This document shows positions 23,175 to 23,630 of a DNA stretch of 23,630 nucleotides, one piece after another. The translations under genes and the position numbers were made by a program. Every line of letters starts with the position of its first letter. The stretch's first letter is position 1. The notes under the pieces are model-generated. The model saw nothing but the letters and a program-made list of their open reading frames with translations, was not told the origin of the DNA and made no database searches. This stretch comes from Paramuribaculum sp. (lineage in GTDB: Bacteria; Bacteroidota; Bacteroidia; Bacteroidales; Muribaculaceae), in the NCBI GenBank assembly GCA_009775605.1, contig VSPV01000027.1:1-23630 (forward strand), written 5' to 3'.

Positions 23175-23624
23175 TTAGAGTTTATCAAAAAGGTTGGGGA
23201 TTGAGTCAATCTCTGCTCCGGCTTTGGGAGCGGTGGCGGTCGGTTTGGGTTGAGCCTTCGGCTGAGATTGTCTGCGGAGTTCTCGGAGTTGTTCCTGCTT
23301 GAACTGCTCCATAGCCTGCTCTTTGAGTTCGGCTTTATCTTCCTCGGTGAGCTGGTCTTTGGAGATTACCACCTTGCAGTTGATAGGCTTGCCGATTTCC
23401 TCTGCGGTGCAGTCGCCATCCCAATAGTGTATGGCAAGCGAAAATACCTCATCGTTGGTCATTACGCTGACGCCTTGACGCTTGACCTCATTGAGAATGA
23501 ACTGACAACACTCAGTAAGGGACTTGGATGGGTCTGCATAGCGGATAGCGAAAAGATTGTCGCTCTCTGCACGGCTATCAAGATAGTTGCGGATAGCCTC
23601 GATAAAATTCTCAGATGATTTCAT
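23175..23624 (-). CDS. PcfK-like protein
   Basis: A 149-residue protein resembling the PcfK-like family that accompanies PcfJ in Bacteroidales ICEs. The N-terminal MKSSENFIEAIRNYLDSRAESDNLFAIRYADPSKSLTECCQFILNEVKR block and the DEVFSLAIHYWDGD segment (about 58-71) are characteristic. A charged helix (LTEEDKAELKEQAMEQFKQEQLRELRRQ, about 91-118) and a proline/alanine-rich tail ending in IPNLFDKL follow. The function is unknown; the family is tied to conjugation loci. The start ATG is at the window edge, so its promoter and upstream genes are not visible. Confidence 0.87.
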   Translation of the reverse strand: MKSSENFIEAIRNYLDSRAESDNLFAIRYADPSKSLTECCQFILNEVKRQGVSVMTNDEVFSLAIHYWDGDCTAEEIGKPINCKVVISKDQLTEEDKAELKEQAMEQFKQEQLRELRRQSQPKAQPKPTATAPKAGAEIDSIPNLFDKL

Positions 23625-23630
23625 AGTCGT

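Overview
The window looks like a piece of a Bacteroidales chromosome, probably a gut genus, carrying the left part of an integrative and conjugative element (ICE). Three points support this. Promoters follow the Bacteroidota form, a -33 TTG and a -7 TAnnTTTG about 19-20 bp apart, seen before the tRNA, the large surface protein and the DUF2795 gene. The surface protein ends in a T9SS-type tail. The mobile genes (DUF1896, DUF3945/DUF4099, PcfJ/PcfK-like, methylase-helicase with a MutS I domain) are families typical of Bacteroidales ICEs. Assignment to a family such as Muribaculaceae is a guess. No database search was run.

Layout. Positions 1-6043 look like host chromosome: the 5' part of a tRNA-Asp (minus strand), a 1691-residue secreted LamG plus InlB-type repeat protein (minus), and a small DUF2795 protein (plus). 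The element seems to begin between about 6044 and 6250, where a strong terminator hairpin and three TTTGTTTGTCC repeats spaced 41-42 bp lie directly before a tyrosine recombinase gene (6260-7621, plus). A shared terminator separates it from a minus-strand block (7690-17562). In transcription order this block is: excisionase-like HTH protein, DUF4099/DUF3945 protein, degenerate type IA topoisomerase, DUF1896 protein, and a 2028-residue methylase-MutS I-helicase protein resembling DarB-type antirestriction/polyvalent proteins. A regulatory intergenic region of about 600 bp follows. Next come a plus-strand HTH protein and a two-gene cargo: a DUF3142 lipoprotein and a 716-residue exported helical protein, translationally overlapping. 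The window ends with convergent PcfJ-like and PcfK-like genes (minus). Transfer genes, the relaxase and the right end must lie beyond position 23630.

How the parts may work together (inference). The recombinase and the HTH proteins would control integration and excision. The topoisomerase-like protein recalls Exc of CTnDOT, a topoisomerase III-type protein needed for excision. The DarB-like protein with its DUF1896 partner would protect or process incoming element DNA. PcfJ/PcfK are conjugation accessory families. The DUF3142/716-residue pair does not fit any transfer function and is the best candidate for an undescribed envelope or extracellular system.

Most striking non-coding signals: a repeated leader design, with a terminator-like hairpin, a T run and an AACCACTRAATCC-like box close to the start codon, found before several element genes; an inverted copy of such a leader plus start codon between the topoisomerase-like and DUF1896 genes; and shared short motifs in the intergenic regions around the plus-strand HTH gene.
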